A stretch of 64,000 nt of DNA from Pseudomonadota bacterium (GTDB taxonomy: Bacteria > Pseudomonadota > Alphaproteobacteria > Caulobacterales > Caulobacteraceae). Position numbers and translations under genes: made by a program. The stretch spans positions 1 through 64,000 of the forward strand of contig JAEZEZ010000012.1 in NCBI GenBank assembly GCA_023432855.1, given 5' to 3'. The notes below the pieces were generated by a model. The model had not been told where the DNA came from. It saw only the letters and a program-made list of their open reading frames with translations, and made no database searches. This document shows positions 15,549 through 25,445 of the stretch, in pieces; the stretch's first letter is position 1, and each line of letters starts with the position of its first letter.

Positions 15549-18500
15549 TCAGCCGCCCGCCGCGATCCCGGTTCGCCCTCCGGAGGTACGTGCGAATATC
15601 GACGGCCGGTACATGTCCCGCGCCTCGGCGCCCGGAAGGTAGAAGCTCCCTGGCGTCACGGCCCGAGCGACGTAAGCCACAGCGTAGGTTTGCCCGCCGG
15701 GGAGGTCGAGCGCCGCGACATAGCGATCGTCCCGCATTTCCTGGGCGTCCGTTTCCGACAACTCGCCAAGGAACCTGAACGGCCCTTCCTTCGCATCGGC
15801 GGGACTTAGAACTGTCTCGATCTCGAATCCCGCCGGCAGGGCGTCGTCGATTACCAGCGGTACGGTGCGAGCCTGGTTGGAGCGGCCCGCGACCCGGATA
15901 ACGATCCTGTCCCCCTGGGTCAGGCTCGACGGGTCAATCATGGCGCCCTGCATCGTGAAGAAGGATTTCTGCGCCGTAAGCCCGGCCGAGGCCGACGACG
16001 GCGCGACGGCGGGCGATCCGCGGACGGTGACGTTTCGCCAGAGCGAGCCCCGTCCGTTGTTCACGAACCGGGCCTGGGACAGTTGACCCACACCCCAGCG
16101 ATGCGCCCCGCCGGCCGCGCTCAACAGGTTGGCCCCGCTAGCCTCGATACGGATGGTTCCGGCGGCCTTCATCATCCAGTTCGCGGCCTGCAGGAGGCGG
16201 GCCTGCTCCTGGGTGTTGAGCTGGTCGGGGTCGCGCACGCTGTCTTCGAGCCGCTTCTGCAGGCTCCGGGCGAGGTCAGTCTCACCGGCTTCGTGAGCGA
16301 GAGCGATCACTGCGGCAAGATCACGGAGCGGCGACTGATACCAGTTGTCGGGTTCCCGATAGCCCAGCGTCTCGATGGCCTGACGGAAAGCCGAACGGGC
16401 TCGGGCCTTGTCCCCCATCATGGCCAGGGCGGCTCCGATCTGGGCCCGCGCCAGGGGAGAGCGCTCGGTGCGGAACTGCACATCATGCCACCACCTCAGG
16501 CGAGCCAGGTCGCCCTTCCCGCCCTTCGCGAGGACATAGAGCGCGTAGGCCGAGGCGCGCGAACGCATCCGCTGGGTGGCCTCGCGTGACTTCTCACGGT
16601 CGCCTGCCCACCATTCCGGATACTCCATGCGGTAACCGATGGAGGCCCACCCGTCCGGTCTCGACACCAGACGCATGGCCGCCATCGAGCGGTCCAGCGC
16701 CTGTTGCGGAACTGGAGCGCCGGCAGCGCGAGCTTCCACGAGAAAGTCCGTCACGTAGGCTCCGAGCCAGGGGTCGGCCTCGCCGTCGCCAGCTCGCCAC
16801 AGGCCGAAGGAGCCATCCGCCGATTGCCGGTCGAGCAGGCGTCCCACGGCTTCGGACAGCAACGGAGAGGCCCGTCGCGAGGCGCGCGGAGCCGGAATCG
16901 TTGCGTTCACGTACAGCCATGGGTAGGCGGCCGAGACCAGCTGTTCGGTGCAGCCGTACGGATAGCGCGACAGGTTCGCCGCAATTGGCGCAGGGTCGAA
17001 TCCGCGGAACGGCGAATAGCTCACGTGCAGCGTCGCCGATCCAGGCTGGAAACCGGCCAGAAGCGAGGCGGGAGGCGTCCAGGCCTCGCCGGGTCGTTGA
17101 AGTTCGCTTGTGATCCGGGTTTCGGGTCCCCATCCCGCCCGCGTCTGCAGTCCGTAGGTCCGCGCCTGACGGAAGCCGGGGCCGCTGACATCGAACTTCA
17201 CCGACCCGATCCCTGCGCGCACGGGCGCCTCGATGGGGAACCGTTCAGAGTGACGCTGTCCCAGGGCCAACCGGACCAGCTTCCGGAAAGTGACCACGAT
17301 GCCGTTCTCGCCCCCCACCGACGCCGCGTAACCCCCGGTCGCGCCCTCGAGGTTGTGGAGTTCCAGCGTTCCCAGCGCTTCGTCGCCAGGCGCCAGGAAC
17401 CGCGGAAGCGCCAGATCCGCGACCACGGGCTCGCGGACCACTATCTTCTCGTCGGCGCCGCCCACGGCGTCGTTGGTCCAGGCCACGGCCATGATCCGCA
17501 TCTCGCCGTTGAAGTCCGGCGCGGGAAGCGTGATGCGGGCAGTCCCGTCCAGTCCGGTCTCAACGACGCCGGACCAGAGGGCCACAGACTTGATGGGCGT
17601 AACGGTCAGGCCCTCGCCGCCGATCTCGTCGGCGCCGTAGTTGAGCGCTGCGGGCGCGCCCAGATTTGGGTCGAGCAGTCGCCCATAATCGTCGCGATAG
17701 TCGACGCCCAGGGCGCGCTTGCCGAAGTACCACTTGACCGGGTCCGGGCTCTCGAAGCGGGTAAGGTTGAGGATGCCCTGATCCACCGCGGCCACAGTGA
17801 CCCGGGCTCTCCCCCCGAATGGAAGGCCGCTGACCTTGACGGGCACGATCAGCTGTTCGCGGCCGCGCACCTTGTCGGGCGTACCTATGTCGATCGCGAG
17901 TTTCCGCCCCTTGGGTTCAAGCGGCACATAAACGAGACCGACCGCGCGACGCGGTTTGGGTGTCGAGACCGGGTCGCGCGGCTGAACCACGCTGACCAGT
18001 ACGTAGGCTCCGCCACCCCACGCGGGGGAGCTCTTCAGGCGCACCGTAGCGCCCTCCCGCGGTATGCGGACGTTGCGGAGCTCGTGCACCCGGTCAGTGG
18101 CCACCGCGATCTGGGCCTCCCCTGCGTACGGCCCTTTGATCGTCACGGATATGGTGTCGCCCTGGGCGTAGGTGCGGGAGCCTGCCGTGACACGCACGAA
18201 ATCTGGCGCTTCGGCATCCTTGGCCGGAGCGCCCCACCCGGCGGCGAAGCGTATGACTGTTCGGGCGCCGGTGTCCGGGTCGGTCAACTGAAGGCGATAA
18301 TCGCCCCAGCCAAGTCGGCGTGCGAGCTTGGCCGACGAGCCGGATCCGATGTCCATCGTTCCCCGTGCAACGACGGTGTCCCGACTCGTCCGACGCCACT
18401 GCCAGCGGCCATCCTGCTGGAACCAGTCATAGTCCCAGTTCTCCGCGATGATGGTCCACTCGACGGCTGAAGCCGCTCTCCGCGCGCCTGATGCGTCGAC

Positions 18501-20549
18501 GGCGATGATGTTGAACCCGATCGTCGGATCGGCGCGGCCGCTGTCGGAGCCTGGGTCGACCTTGACGCCAAGAAAGAGCGGCCTGCGACGAACCTTCAGC
18601 TCCGCCCCTTCGGTCACGGGCCGACCGCCTGGCTCGAAGACCGACGCGTTGAACAGGGCCTTCAGAGGTTGGGCGCTGTCCGCCACGGCGGTGGAATCGA
18701 ACGCAAGGGTTGCGTGTCCTTCTCCATCAGTGACCGTCTGAGGCAACTCAACGAGTTTTTCCTCGAAGGGTGCGTACTGATCGCCCCATTGGAATCCCTT
18801 GTGTTGCGGAAAGGGGTCCCAGTCCGGCTTCACGCGGACCTCGCCCTGCACCTGCAAGCCCGACCCCGGTGCGCCATAGAGAAAGCGGGCGTCGACCCCG
18901 ACGGAGCGGGTTTCGTCGCCACGTATCGGCGCCGGGGCGTTAGCGGCCAGCGAGACAGCGAGTCGCTGCGGGGCGAAGTCCTCGACGCCGAACGTGACTC
19001 GGCCGATCGGGGCTTCAATGCCCTCGGCCTGAACGATCGCAGTCCATCGGCCCCGGGGCGCGCTGTTGGGAAGCGCAACATTTGCGGCGGCGTACCCCAT
19101 CGGTGTGCGTTCAAACCGAAAGCGGAACGCCTCCACCCCTGAAGGCCGCCGGATGATCAGAAATCCGGCGCGATCGGTGACAGCGCGGGCCTCGTGATCT
19201 CGCAACAGAGCGACCAGGCGGACCGTCTCGCCGGGGCGGTACACCCCGCGGTCGGTGTAGGCGTAAGTGTCTATCAGCCCAGCCGCGGCGCGACCTGACG
19301 TGACGGCCCCGCCCTCAGGCGTACGGCCGCCGATGCCCTGGTTGGACAGGTCGACAGGGGGGCGGTCGATGTCCATTGTCGTGAAGTCGGCGCCCGGCCC
19401 ATAAGCCATGACCATCTTCGCGTGGGCGGCGTCTTCGCCTTCCAGCAACGCCTGGGGGAAGCGGACGTGGCCGTCCCGGTTGCTGACCGCTTCAGCCAGG
19501 TTCTCGCCGTTCCGGGCCACGAGCGCGATCCGCACGCCTGACATCGGTCGCGCCGACTTCAGTGACCGAACCGTGACGTCGAGGCCGTCGGCGCCCGTGT
19601 AGGACACCAATGCCATGTCTGTGAAAAGCACCCAGCGTCGGGCCTGGGCGGGCTGAAAATCATCCGAATCGGGATCGCGCAGGTCCCGGCCGCCGGTGCC
19701 GTCCCGAGCCTTGATTACATAGGCGCCTGGCCTCATGTCCCGTAGCACGGCGCCCAATGGAAACACTGTCGTGGCGCGTTCGCCTGCCTGACTACGGACG
19801 GGGATCGCCCCCTTCCACACGATGCGTCCGTCCTCGTTGGGGCTGTCTTCTCCCCAGTCGCCGGACCACTCGTCTTCTCCGGTAGGCGCGGGGGCCGAAA
19901 TGGATTTGAGCACAAGATTCCGGTCCGGCACGCGCCAGACTTCGATCATCAATTTCTGGACATTGACGGTCTCGATGCCCACTCCGTCCGCATCTTCACG
20001 TGGGAGGATCACACCTTCGCCGGCGAAGCCGACATAGGGCGGTTTCTCGCCGAAGACGAAGTCCACGTCTGCGTTCGCGCGCAGCACCTCTCCACCGCGC
20101 GCAGGCAGGCCCTTCAGTAGGGTTACGCGCCGGTCGTAGAAACCCAGACCGCTGAGACAGAGTTCGGCTCCCTTCACTGAAGCGGCCGGCGAAGTTCCCG
20201 GGTCGGGGGAAACGAGCACGAAATCCGTGTACGGCTTCGAGGGATCGAGCGGACGCGTGAACTCAACACAGGCGCGCGGAGCCGGGCCCGTGGTGTCGAT
20301 GCGTTGGCGCCAGACGGCGAAACCCGATGGCTTGCGCAACGCCCGCCGTGGCGCATCAGCGGCGCGCGGCTTGCCGAAGCTCGATGTCCATCTACTGAAC
20401 AGCCCTTTTTCAGGCTTGCCATCGGCCGCCACGGTGGGGCTAGAGAACATCCCCTCCGACGTCTTCGCTGCCAGGAAGCCTCCGCCGAAACCGAGCAGGA
20501 GCACGCCCGCCGCTGCAGCCGCGAGGACCTTGTTGGTGCGCCAATCCAT
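15549..20549 (-). CDS. yfhM: Bacterial alpha-2-macroglobulin with intact thioester motif
   Basis: This 1666-residue protein begins with an uncleaved-type signal anchor (hydrophobic at about 8-27, no lipobox Cys), followed by MG domains, a bait-type region and an A2M thioester domain. The thioester motif is intact: YGCTEQ, with Cys1200 and Gln1203. A C-terminal domain follows (LDLPGGQTYAVAYVARAVTPG). Such proteins trap attacking proteases in the periplasm by covalent thioester bonding and are proposed to work with PBP1C in repairing breached envelopes. The two genes here form that conserved pair. E. coli YfhM is a Cys-lipidated protein; this one is not. Confidence 0.95.
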   Translation of the reverse strand: MDWRTNKVLAAAAAGVLLLGFGGGFLAAKTSEGMFSSPTVAADGKPEKGLFSRWTSSFGKPRAADAPRRALRKPSGFAVWRQRIDTTGPAPRACVEFTRPLDPSKPYTDFVLVSPDPGTSPAASVKGAELCLSGLGFYDRRVTLLKGLPARGGEVLRANADVDFVFGEKPPYVGFAGEGVILPREDADGVGIETVNVQKLMIEVWRVPDRNLVLKSISAPAPTGEDEWSGDWGEDSPNEDGRIVWKGAIPVRSQAGERATTVFPLGAVLRDMRPGAYVIKARDGTGGRDLRDPDSDDFQPAQARRWVLFTDMALVSYTGADGLDVTVRSLKSARPMSGVRIALVARNGENLAEAVSNRDGHVRFPQALLEGEDAAHAKMVMAYGPGADFTTMDIDRPPVDLSNQGIGGRTPEGGAVTSGRAAAGLIDTYAYTDRGVYRPGETVRLVALLRDHEARAVTDRAGFLIIRRPSGVEAFRFRFERTPMGYAAANVALPNSAPRGRWTAIVQAEGIEAPIGRVTFGVEDFAPQRLAVSLAANAPAPIRGDETRSVGVDARFLYGAPGSGLQVQGEVRVKPDWDPFPQHKGFQWGDQYAPFEEKLVELPQTVTDGEGHATLAFDSTAVADSAQPLKALFNASVFEPGGRPVTEGAELKVRRRPLFLGVKVDPGSDSGRADPTIGFNIIAVDASGARRAASAVEWTIIAENWDYDWFQQDGRWQWRRTSRDTVVARGTMDIGSGSSAKLARRLGWGDYRLQLTDPDTGARTVIRFAAGWGAPAKDAEAPDFVRVTAGSRTYAQGDTISVTIKGPYAGEAQIAVATDRVHELRNVRIPREGATVRLKSSPAWGGGAYVLVSVVQPRDPVSTPKPRRAVGLVYVPLEPKGRKLAIDIGTPDKVRGREQLIVPVKVSGLPFGGRARVTVAAVDQGILNLTRFESPDPVKWYFGKRALGVDYRDDYGRLLDPNLGAPAALNYGADEIGGEGLTVTPIKSVALWSGVVETGLDGTARITLPAPDFNGEMRIMAVAWTNDAVGGADEKIVVREPVVADLALPRFLAPGDEALGTLELHNLEGATGGYAASVGGENGIVVTFRKLVRLALGQRHSERFPIEAPVRAGIGSVKFDVSGPGFRQARTYGLQTRAGWGPETRITSELQRPGEAWTPPASLLAGFQPGSATLHVSYSPFRGFDPAPIAANLSRYPYGCTEQLVSAAYPWLYVNATIPAPRASRRASPLLSEAVGRLLDRQSADGSFGLWRAGDGEADPWLGAYVTDFLVEARAAGAPVPQQALDRSMAAMRLVSRPDGWASIGYRMEYPEWWAGDREKSREATQRMRSRASAYALYVLAKGGKGDLARLRWWHDVQFRTERSPLARAQIGAALAMMGDKARARSAFRQAIETLGYREPDNWYQSPLRDLAAVIALAHEAGETDLARSLQKRLEDSVRDPDQLNTQEQARLLQAANWMMKAAGTIRIEASGANLLSAAGGAHRWGVGQLSQARFVNNGRGSLWRNVTVRGSPAVAPSSASAGLTAQKSFFTMQGAMIDPSSLTQGDRIVIRVAGRSNQARTVPLVIDDALPAGFEIETVLSPADAKEGPFRFLGELSETDAQEMRDDRYVAALDLPGGQTYAVAYVARAVTPGSFYLPGAEARDMYRPSIFARTSGGRTGIAAGG

Positions 20550-20689
20550 GATTGCATCCCCCCGTCACCATGAGGGAAGCGTAACCATGTTACGCGGTCA
20601 ATGCGCTGCCGTCGGCTGGGGGCGCCGGGCGCGCGCCGTTGCGTGGCGGCCGAACCCGGCCTAGCCATGACACAAACGAGGGAAGAGCC

Positions 20690-21859
20690 ATGACGGAAAT
20701 GGGGCCGGGGCTGGCGCGTCAGGTCCAGACCTATATGCGGGGGCTACAGGGCGACCGCTCCGATATCCCGTTTGATATCCGGGCTCTGGAAGAACTCGCC
20801 CGGGATAGGCTTTCACCCGAAGCGTGGGCTTACATCGCTGGCGGCGCGGGCCGGGAAGCGACCATGGCGGCCAATCTTGAAGCGCTGCAGCGCATGCGGG
20901 TCGTGCCTCGCATGGCGCGCGACTGCTCCAGCCGCGATCTCGGCGTGAATCTTTTCGGCCGGGCTCTGCCCACCCCCTTCCTGACGGCGCCTATCGGCGT
21001 GTTGTCCATGGCGCATGAAGAGGCTGACCTCGCGGTCGCCCGGGCGTCGGCGACCTTGGGCGTCCCGATGATCATATCCAACCAGGCATCGCATCCGATG
21101 GAGGCTATCGCAGAAGCCTGTGGCGATGGACCGCGCTGGTTCCAGCTCTACTGGGGGCGGTCCGATGAGCTCGTGGCCTCACTCGTGAGTCGGGCCGAAA
21201 AATGCGGCTGTGAAGCGATCGTGGTCACCCTGGACACGACAATTCTGGGCTGGCGGTGCCGAGACCTCGATCTCGGGCACCTCCCGTTTCTCAGGGGCCA
21301 GGGTATAGCCCAGTACACGTCCGACCCCGTCTTCCGGAGCATGCTGACTGAGACGCCGGAAAAGAACCCGATGGCGGCGTCAGTGATGTTCACGCAAATC
21401 TACTCGGATCCGAGCCTGAGCTGGAACAAGCTCGAGAGCCTGCGGCGCATGACCCGGCTCCCAATCCTGCTGAAGGGCATACAGCACCCTGATGATGCAG
21501 AGCATGCCGTGGAGCACCGGTTCGACGGGATCATCGTGTCCAACCACGGCGGGCGCCAGGTCGACGGGGCAGCCGGTTCCGCCGACATGCTCGTTCAGTG
21601 CGCGGATCGGGTGGAGGGCCGCATCCCGATCCTGTTCGACAGTGGCGTGCGGTCGGGAGCGGACACTTTCAAGGCTCTAGCCGCCGGCGCTGACGCCGTG
21701 TGTGTCGGGCGTCCCTGGGTCTGGGGTCTGGCCGTCGGTGGTCAGGCGGGTGTGGAAGCGGTGCTCGCGAACATGATCGCAGAGCTTGACCTCACCATGG
21801 CCCTCGCAGGGTGCGACGATGTGCGCGAAGTCCGGGAGGCGACCTTGATGCGGAGCTGA
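20690..21859 (+). CDS. FMN-dependent alpha-hydroxy-acid oxidase/dehydrogenase (lactate oxidase or monooxygenase-like)
   Basis: The 389-residue protein is a TIM-barrel flavoprotein of the glycolate oxidase/lactate dehydrogenase family. Visible signatures are AYIAGGAGRE, the FMN-binding FLTAPIGV, WFQLYWG, VVTLDTTILGWRCRD, LLKGIQHP (the active-site Lys) and SNHGGRQVDG (catalytic His and Arg), then DSGVRSGADTFKALAAGADAV. It oxidises a 2-hydroxy acid such as lactate or mandelate. The lactate 2-monooxygenase branch looks closest, but substrate and electron acceptor are undetermined. The ATG at 20690 has a GAGGGAAGAG ribosome binding site. Alanine dehydrogenase follows, so both neighbours may feed pyruvate. 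Confidence 0.88.
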   Translation: MTEMGPGLARQVQTYMRGLQGDRSDIPFDIRALEELARDRLSPEAWAYIAGGAGREATMAANLEALQRMRVVPRMARDCSSRDLGVNLFGRALPTPFLTAPIGVLSMAHEEADLAVARASATLGVPMIISNQASHPMEAIAEACGDGPRWFQLYWGRSDELVASLVSRAEKCGCEAIVVTLDTTILGWRCRDLDLGHLPFLRGQGIAQYTSDPVFRSMLTETPEKNPMAASVMFTQIYSDPSLSWNKLESLRRMTRLPILLKGIQHPDDAEHAVEHRFDGIIVSNHGGRQVDGAAGSADMLVQCADRVEGRIPILFDSGVRSGADTFKALAAGADAVCVGRPWVWGLAVGGQAGVEAVLANMIAELDLTMALAGCDDVREVREATLMRS

Positions 21860-21939
21860 TGCGACGGGACTAGGCTTCCGTCGCGTCAGGGGCTAACACG
21901 CGCGCGCAATCAACAAACCCCTCATGGGAGCGAGACGTC

Positions 21940-23052
21940 ATGCGCGTGGGTGTGCCGAAGGAAATCAAGCCGAACGAACACCGCATCGGGCTGACGCCCA
22001 CGGCCGCTCGCGAGTATGTCGCTCACGGTCATGAGGTGCTGATCGAGAAGGGCGCAGGTCTGGGCGCCGGGTTCGCGGATGACGCCTACGTCAAGGCTGG
22101 CGCCCGGATCGTGGCCGATGCCGCCGCGGTCTTCGATGAAGCCCAGATGATTGTGAAGGTGAAGGAGCCCCAGGCCGTCGAATGGGCGCGCCTGAAGAAA
22201 GATCAGATCCTCTTCACCTATCTGCACCTCGCTCCCGACCCCGCCCAGACGAAAGGGCTCATTGAAAGCGGGTGCGCGGCTATCGCCTACGAGACCGTGA
22301 CCGACGCCCGCGGCGGACTTCCGCTGCTGGCGCCGATGTCGGAGGTCGCCGGCCGCATTGCCGTCTTTTCCGCTGCTGAAACCCTGCTCAAGCACAATGG
22401 CGGAATGGGGTTGCTGCTGTGCGGCGTTCCCGGCGTGCCTCCCGCCCGTGTGGTCGTGCTGGGCGGCGGCGTCGTCGGCATCAACGCAGCGCGCATGGCC
22501 ATGGGTCTGAACGCCGAAGTCGTCGTGATGGAGCGCTCAATCCCCCGGATGCGCGAAATCGACGACATCTTCCTGGGCCGGGTACTCACGCGTTACTCGG
22601 CCATCGACTCCATCGAGGAGGAGATTCTCAAGGCTGATGTGGTCATCGGCGCCGTATTGACCGCGGGCGCCGCGGCGCCGACGCTGGTGAAGCGCGAGCA
22701 CCTCTCGCGGATGAAGCCCGGAAGCGTGCTGGTCGATGTCTCGATCGACCAGGGCGGATGCTTCGAAACGTCGAAGCCCACGACGCACGCGGACCCGACC
22801 TATGTCGTCGACGGTGTGGTCCACTATTGCGTCGCCAACATGCCGGGCGCGGCGCCGCGCACCAGTTCCGAAGCGCTCAACAATGCGACACTGCCGTTCG
22901 GCCTTGCCCTGGCCAACAACGGACTCGATGCGCTGACGAAGGACAAGCACCTGGCGCGAGGCCTGAACGTTCTGGACGGGAAAATCACCCATCCTGCGGT
23001 CGCGGAAGCCCTCGGTTACGACTTCGTCGATCCCTACGGAGCGTGGCAGTAG
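21940..23052 (+). CDS. ald: Alanine dehydrogenase
   Basis: The 370-residue protein has the standard alanine dehydrogenase start (MRVGVPKEIKPNEHRIGLTP), the substrate-binding VKVKEP Lys and the YLHLAPD His, and an NAD-binding VVLGGGVVGINAARMAMGL Rossmann motif. The C-terminal SIDQGGC and ANMPGAAPRTSS segments complete the family pattern. It reversibly deaminates L-alanine to pyruvate and ammonium with NAD+ in the cytoplasm. It stands as a separate gene after an 80-base gap from the hydroxy-acid oxidase. Confidence 0.97.
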   Translation: MRVGVPKEIKPNEHRIGLTPTAAREYVAHGHEVLIEKGAGLGAGFADDAYVKAGARIVADAAAVFDEAQMIVKVKEPQAVEWARLKKDQILFTYLHLAPDPAQTKGLIESGCAAIAYETVTDARGGLPLLAPMSEVAGRIAVFSAAETLLKHNGGMGLLLCGVPGVPPARVVVLGGGVVGINAARMAMGLNAEVVVMERSIPRMREIDDIFLGRVLTRYSAIDSIEEEILKADVVIGAVLTAGAAAPTLVKREHLSRMKPGSVLVDVSIDQGGCFETSKPTTHADPTYVVDGVVHYCVANMPGAAPRTSSEALNNATLPFGLALANNGLDALTKDKHLARGLNVLDGKITHPAVAEALGYDFVDPYGAWQ

Positions 23053-23068
23053 CTGCGAGCCGATGACC

Positions 23069-23087
23069 GCCGTTCTAGGTGAACGGC
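23069..23087 (+). terminator. Hairpin downstream of ald (weak terminator candidate)
   Basis: A 7-bp perfect stem (23069-23075 with 23081-23087) lies 16 bases after the ald stop, without a following T-run. Confidence 0.35.
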
Positions 23088-23165
23088 GCCCCCGGATCGC
23101 CTTGCGGGCGGGCGCACAAGGTTTTCTTGCGGCGCCCGCCGGGCCTTTGCGCTAGAACCCCGGCC

Positions 23166-23933
23166 ATGACCGCGCAAGCCAAGTCCAGCTTCGGATTCCG
23201 TGACGTCGACGCGACAGAGAAGGTCTCCCTGGTCCGTGGCGTATTCGAGCGGGTCGCCGACCGCTACGACCTGATGAATGACCTCATGAGCGGGGGTGTG
23301 CATCGGCTGTGGAAAGACATGCTCGTCGCCCGGCTGAATCCCCAGCCGGGAGAAACGATCATCGATTGCGCGGGCGGCACAGGCGATGTCGCTCGCCGGC
23401 TCGCTCGCAGGTCTCGCGTGGTGCAACAGCGCCGGGGCGGCGCAGACGCCCGCGTTATGGTTCTCGACTACAATGCAGAGATGGTCCGCGCCGGCCGCGA
23501 GAAGGGTTCCGAGCCGGAGATCGCGTGGGGTGTTGGTGACGCCATGGCGCTGCCATTGCCTGACTCCTGCGCCGATGCGTACGTCATTGCCTTCGGCATC
23601 CGGAATGTGGCCGACGTGTCCGCAGCGTTGCGGGAAGCCCGGCGCGTGCTGCGCCCCGGAGGACGCTTCTTCTGTCTGGAGTTCTCTCGGCCACTGTCGG
23701 CGCCGCTGCGCCGCGCATACGACGCGTACTCGTTCAAGGTGATTCCGGCGGTCGGCGGGCTGGTCGCTGGTGATCGGGGTTCGTACCAGTACCTGGTCGA
23801 GAGCATTCGACGCTTTCCTGACCAGAAGACCTTTTCGGGCATGATCGAGGCGGCCGGCTTCTCGCGCGTGGGCCATACGAACTTCAGCGGCGGCGTGGTT
23901 GCGATGCATCACGGCTGGGTCCTCGCGGACTGA
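23166..23933 (+). CDS. ubiE: Ubiquinone/menaquinone biosynthesis C-methyltransferase UbiE
   Basis: The 255-residue protein has the UbiE pattern: KVSLVRGVFERVADRYDLMNDLMSGGVHRLWK at the N-terminus, SAM-binding motif I DCAGGTGDVARRLA, GDAMALPLPD, and FGIRNVADVSAALREARRVLRPGGRF. It methylates the quinone head group at the membrane surface. The ATG at 23166 follows the expected alignment; the frame opens upstream without family similarity. Its stop shares a base with the ubiB start (TGATG), so the two quinone genes are coupled. Confidence 0.97.
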   Translation: MTAQAKSSFGFRDVDATEKVSLVRGVFERVADRYDLMNDLMSGGVHRLWKDMLVARLNPQPGETIIDCAGGTGDVARRLARRSRVVQQRRGGADARVMVLDYNAEMVRAGREKGSEPEIAWGVGDAMALPLPDSCADAYVIAFGIRNVADVSAALREARRVLRPGGRFFCLEFSRPLSAPLRRAYDAYSFKVIPAVGGLVAGDRGSYQYLVESIRRFPDQKTFSGMIEAAGFSRVGHTNFSGGVVAMHHGWVLAD

Positions 23934-25444
23934 TGGCCAACCCCTTCGTCTCCGGCGTGAGGTTGATCGCTGCGGGGTGGATGCTGGTGCGCCACGACGC
24001 GCTGGCGCCGCGCGAGATCGACACTGTGCTGCCGCCAACGGCGCGCTGGCTGGCGGGATTTCTCCGACTGTTTTCGGGACCGGGAGCACGCCAGGGCCGG
24101 CCGGGCGAGCGGGTGGCGCGAGCCCTGCAGCGGCTCGGCCCGGTCGCGATCAAGCTGGGTCAGGTGCTGTCCACGCGCGCGGACATCTTCGGCGTGCAGT
24201 TCGCTCAGGATCTGAGCCACCTCAAGGACCGTCTTCCACCGTTCCCCGGCGAGGTGGCGCGCCGGGAAATCGAGGCCGCATTGGAGCGGCCGCTGGAGAG
24301 CTTGTTCCTGGAGTTCGAGGACGAGGCGACGGCTGCGGCGTCGCTCGCCCAGGCTCACTGCGCCGTTCTCGCAGACGGACGCAGGGTCGCCGTCAAGGTG
24401 CTGCGGCCAATGGTCGAGCGACGGGTGGCCGAAGACATCGACGTGATGCAGCTGGGCGCAAGCATGGTGCACGCTCTGGTGCCTGCGGCGCGCCGTCTCG
24501 AACCCCGCGCCTTCGTGGACACCGTCGCGCGCTCGCTGATGATCGAGCTCGATATGCGCATGGAGGCCGGAGCGGCCGACGAACTGGGCGCCATCATGCG
24601 CCAGGACGCCTACATGCGCGCGCCGGCTGTGGTGTGGGAGGGCGTTGGTCGCCGGGTCCTCACGCTGGAATGGGCGACGGGCCTGCCGATGAGCGATCCG
24701 CTGTCTCTCGAGCAGCCTGGACTGGATCGAAAGGCGCTTGCGGACAACGTGGTCCGGGCCTTTCTCTCCCAGGCGCTCGACCACGGTGCGTTCCACGCCG
24801 ACCTGCACGAGGGGAACCTCTTCTGTGCGCCGCCGGCGCAAGTGACGGCGGTCGACTTCGGCATCGTCGGACGCCTGAGCCATGATGAGCGTCGCTACCT
24901 GGCCGAGATTCTCTGGGGGTTCTTGCAGCGAGACTACATGCAGGTCGCCCGCGCCCATTTCGACGCCGGTTACGTTCCGTCCGATCAGTCGCTGGAGCTT
25001 TTCGCCCAAGCGCTCCGCTCTGTCGGCGAGCCGGTCATCGGTCGGCCTGCCAGCGAAGTGTCGATGGGCCGCCTGCTGGGCCAGCTGTTCGAAATCACCG
25101 CGCTCTTCGACATGCACCTGCGCCCGGAGCTGGTGCTGCTGCAGAAGACCATGGTCACGGTGGAAGGCGTGGCTCGCCGCATTGATCCTGACAACGACCT
25201 GTGGGCGGCGGCGCGCCCTGTGGTCGAGCGCTGGATGCAACGGGAGCTTTCGCCTCTGACCCGGGCGAAGGATGCGGTCGATCAGGTACTGCGAGCCGCG
25301 AAGGCCATAGTGCGCCTAGCAGAACAGCAGCCCGCCCCGATCGTCGTCACCCGCACGCGCGATCCTGCCCGGCGCGGAGCCGTCGTGCTTTCGCTGCTGG
25401 CGGCGATGATGGCCGCCGCCGCGCTTGCGCTGCAGCTTTTCTGA
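23933..25444 (+). CDS. ubiB: Ubiquinone biosynthesis accessory kinase/ATPase UbiB (ABC1/AarF family)
   Basis: The 503-residue protein shows UbiB features in order: the KxGQ motif (VAIKLGQVLSTRADIF), the Ala-rich nucleotide loop (AAASLAQAH, usually AAASIAQVH), the VAVKVLRP Lys, catalytic HADLHEGNLF and VDFGIVG (DFG), then a hydrophobic C-terminal tail (about residues 482-502) that would anchor it in the membrane. UbiB family members are atypical kinases with ATPase activity needed for coenzyme Q assembly. It is translationally coupled to ubiE. In related genomes coaBC and dut usually follow; here they are 35 kb away. Confidence 0.96.
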   Translation: MANPFVSGVRLIAAGWMLVRHDALAPREIDTVLPPTARWLAGFLRLFSGPGARQGRPGERVARALQRLGPVAIKLGQVLSTRADIFGVQFAQDLSHLKDRLPPFPGEVARREIEAALERPLESLFLEFEDEATAAASLAQAHCAVLADGRRVAVKVLRPMVERRVAEDIDVMQLGASMVHALVPAARRLEPRAFVDTVARSLMIELDMRMEAGAADELGAIMRQDAYMRAPAVVWEGVGRRVLTLEWATGLPMSDPLSLEQPGLDRKALADNVVRAFLSQALDHGAFHADLHEGNLFCAPPAQVTAVDFGIVGRLSHDERRYLAEILWGFLQRDYMQVARAHFDAGYVPSDQSLELFAQALRSVGEPVIGRPASEVSMGRLLGQLFEITALFDMHLRPELVLLQKTMVTVEGVARRIDPDNDLWAAARPVVERWMQRELSPLTRAKDAVDQVLRAAKAIVRLAEQQPAPIVVTRTRDPARRGAVVLSLLAAMMAAAALALQLF

Positions 25445-25445
25445 A

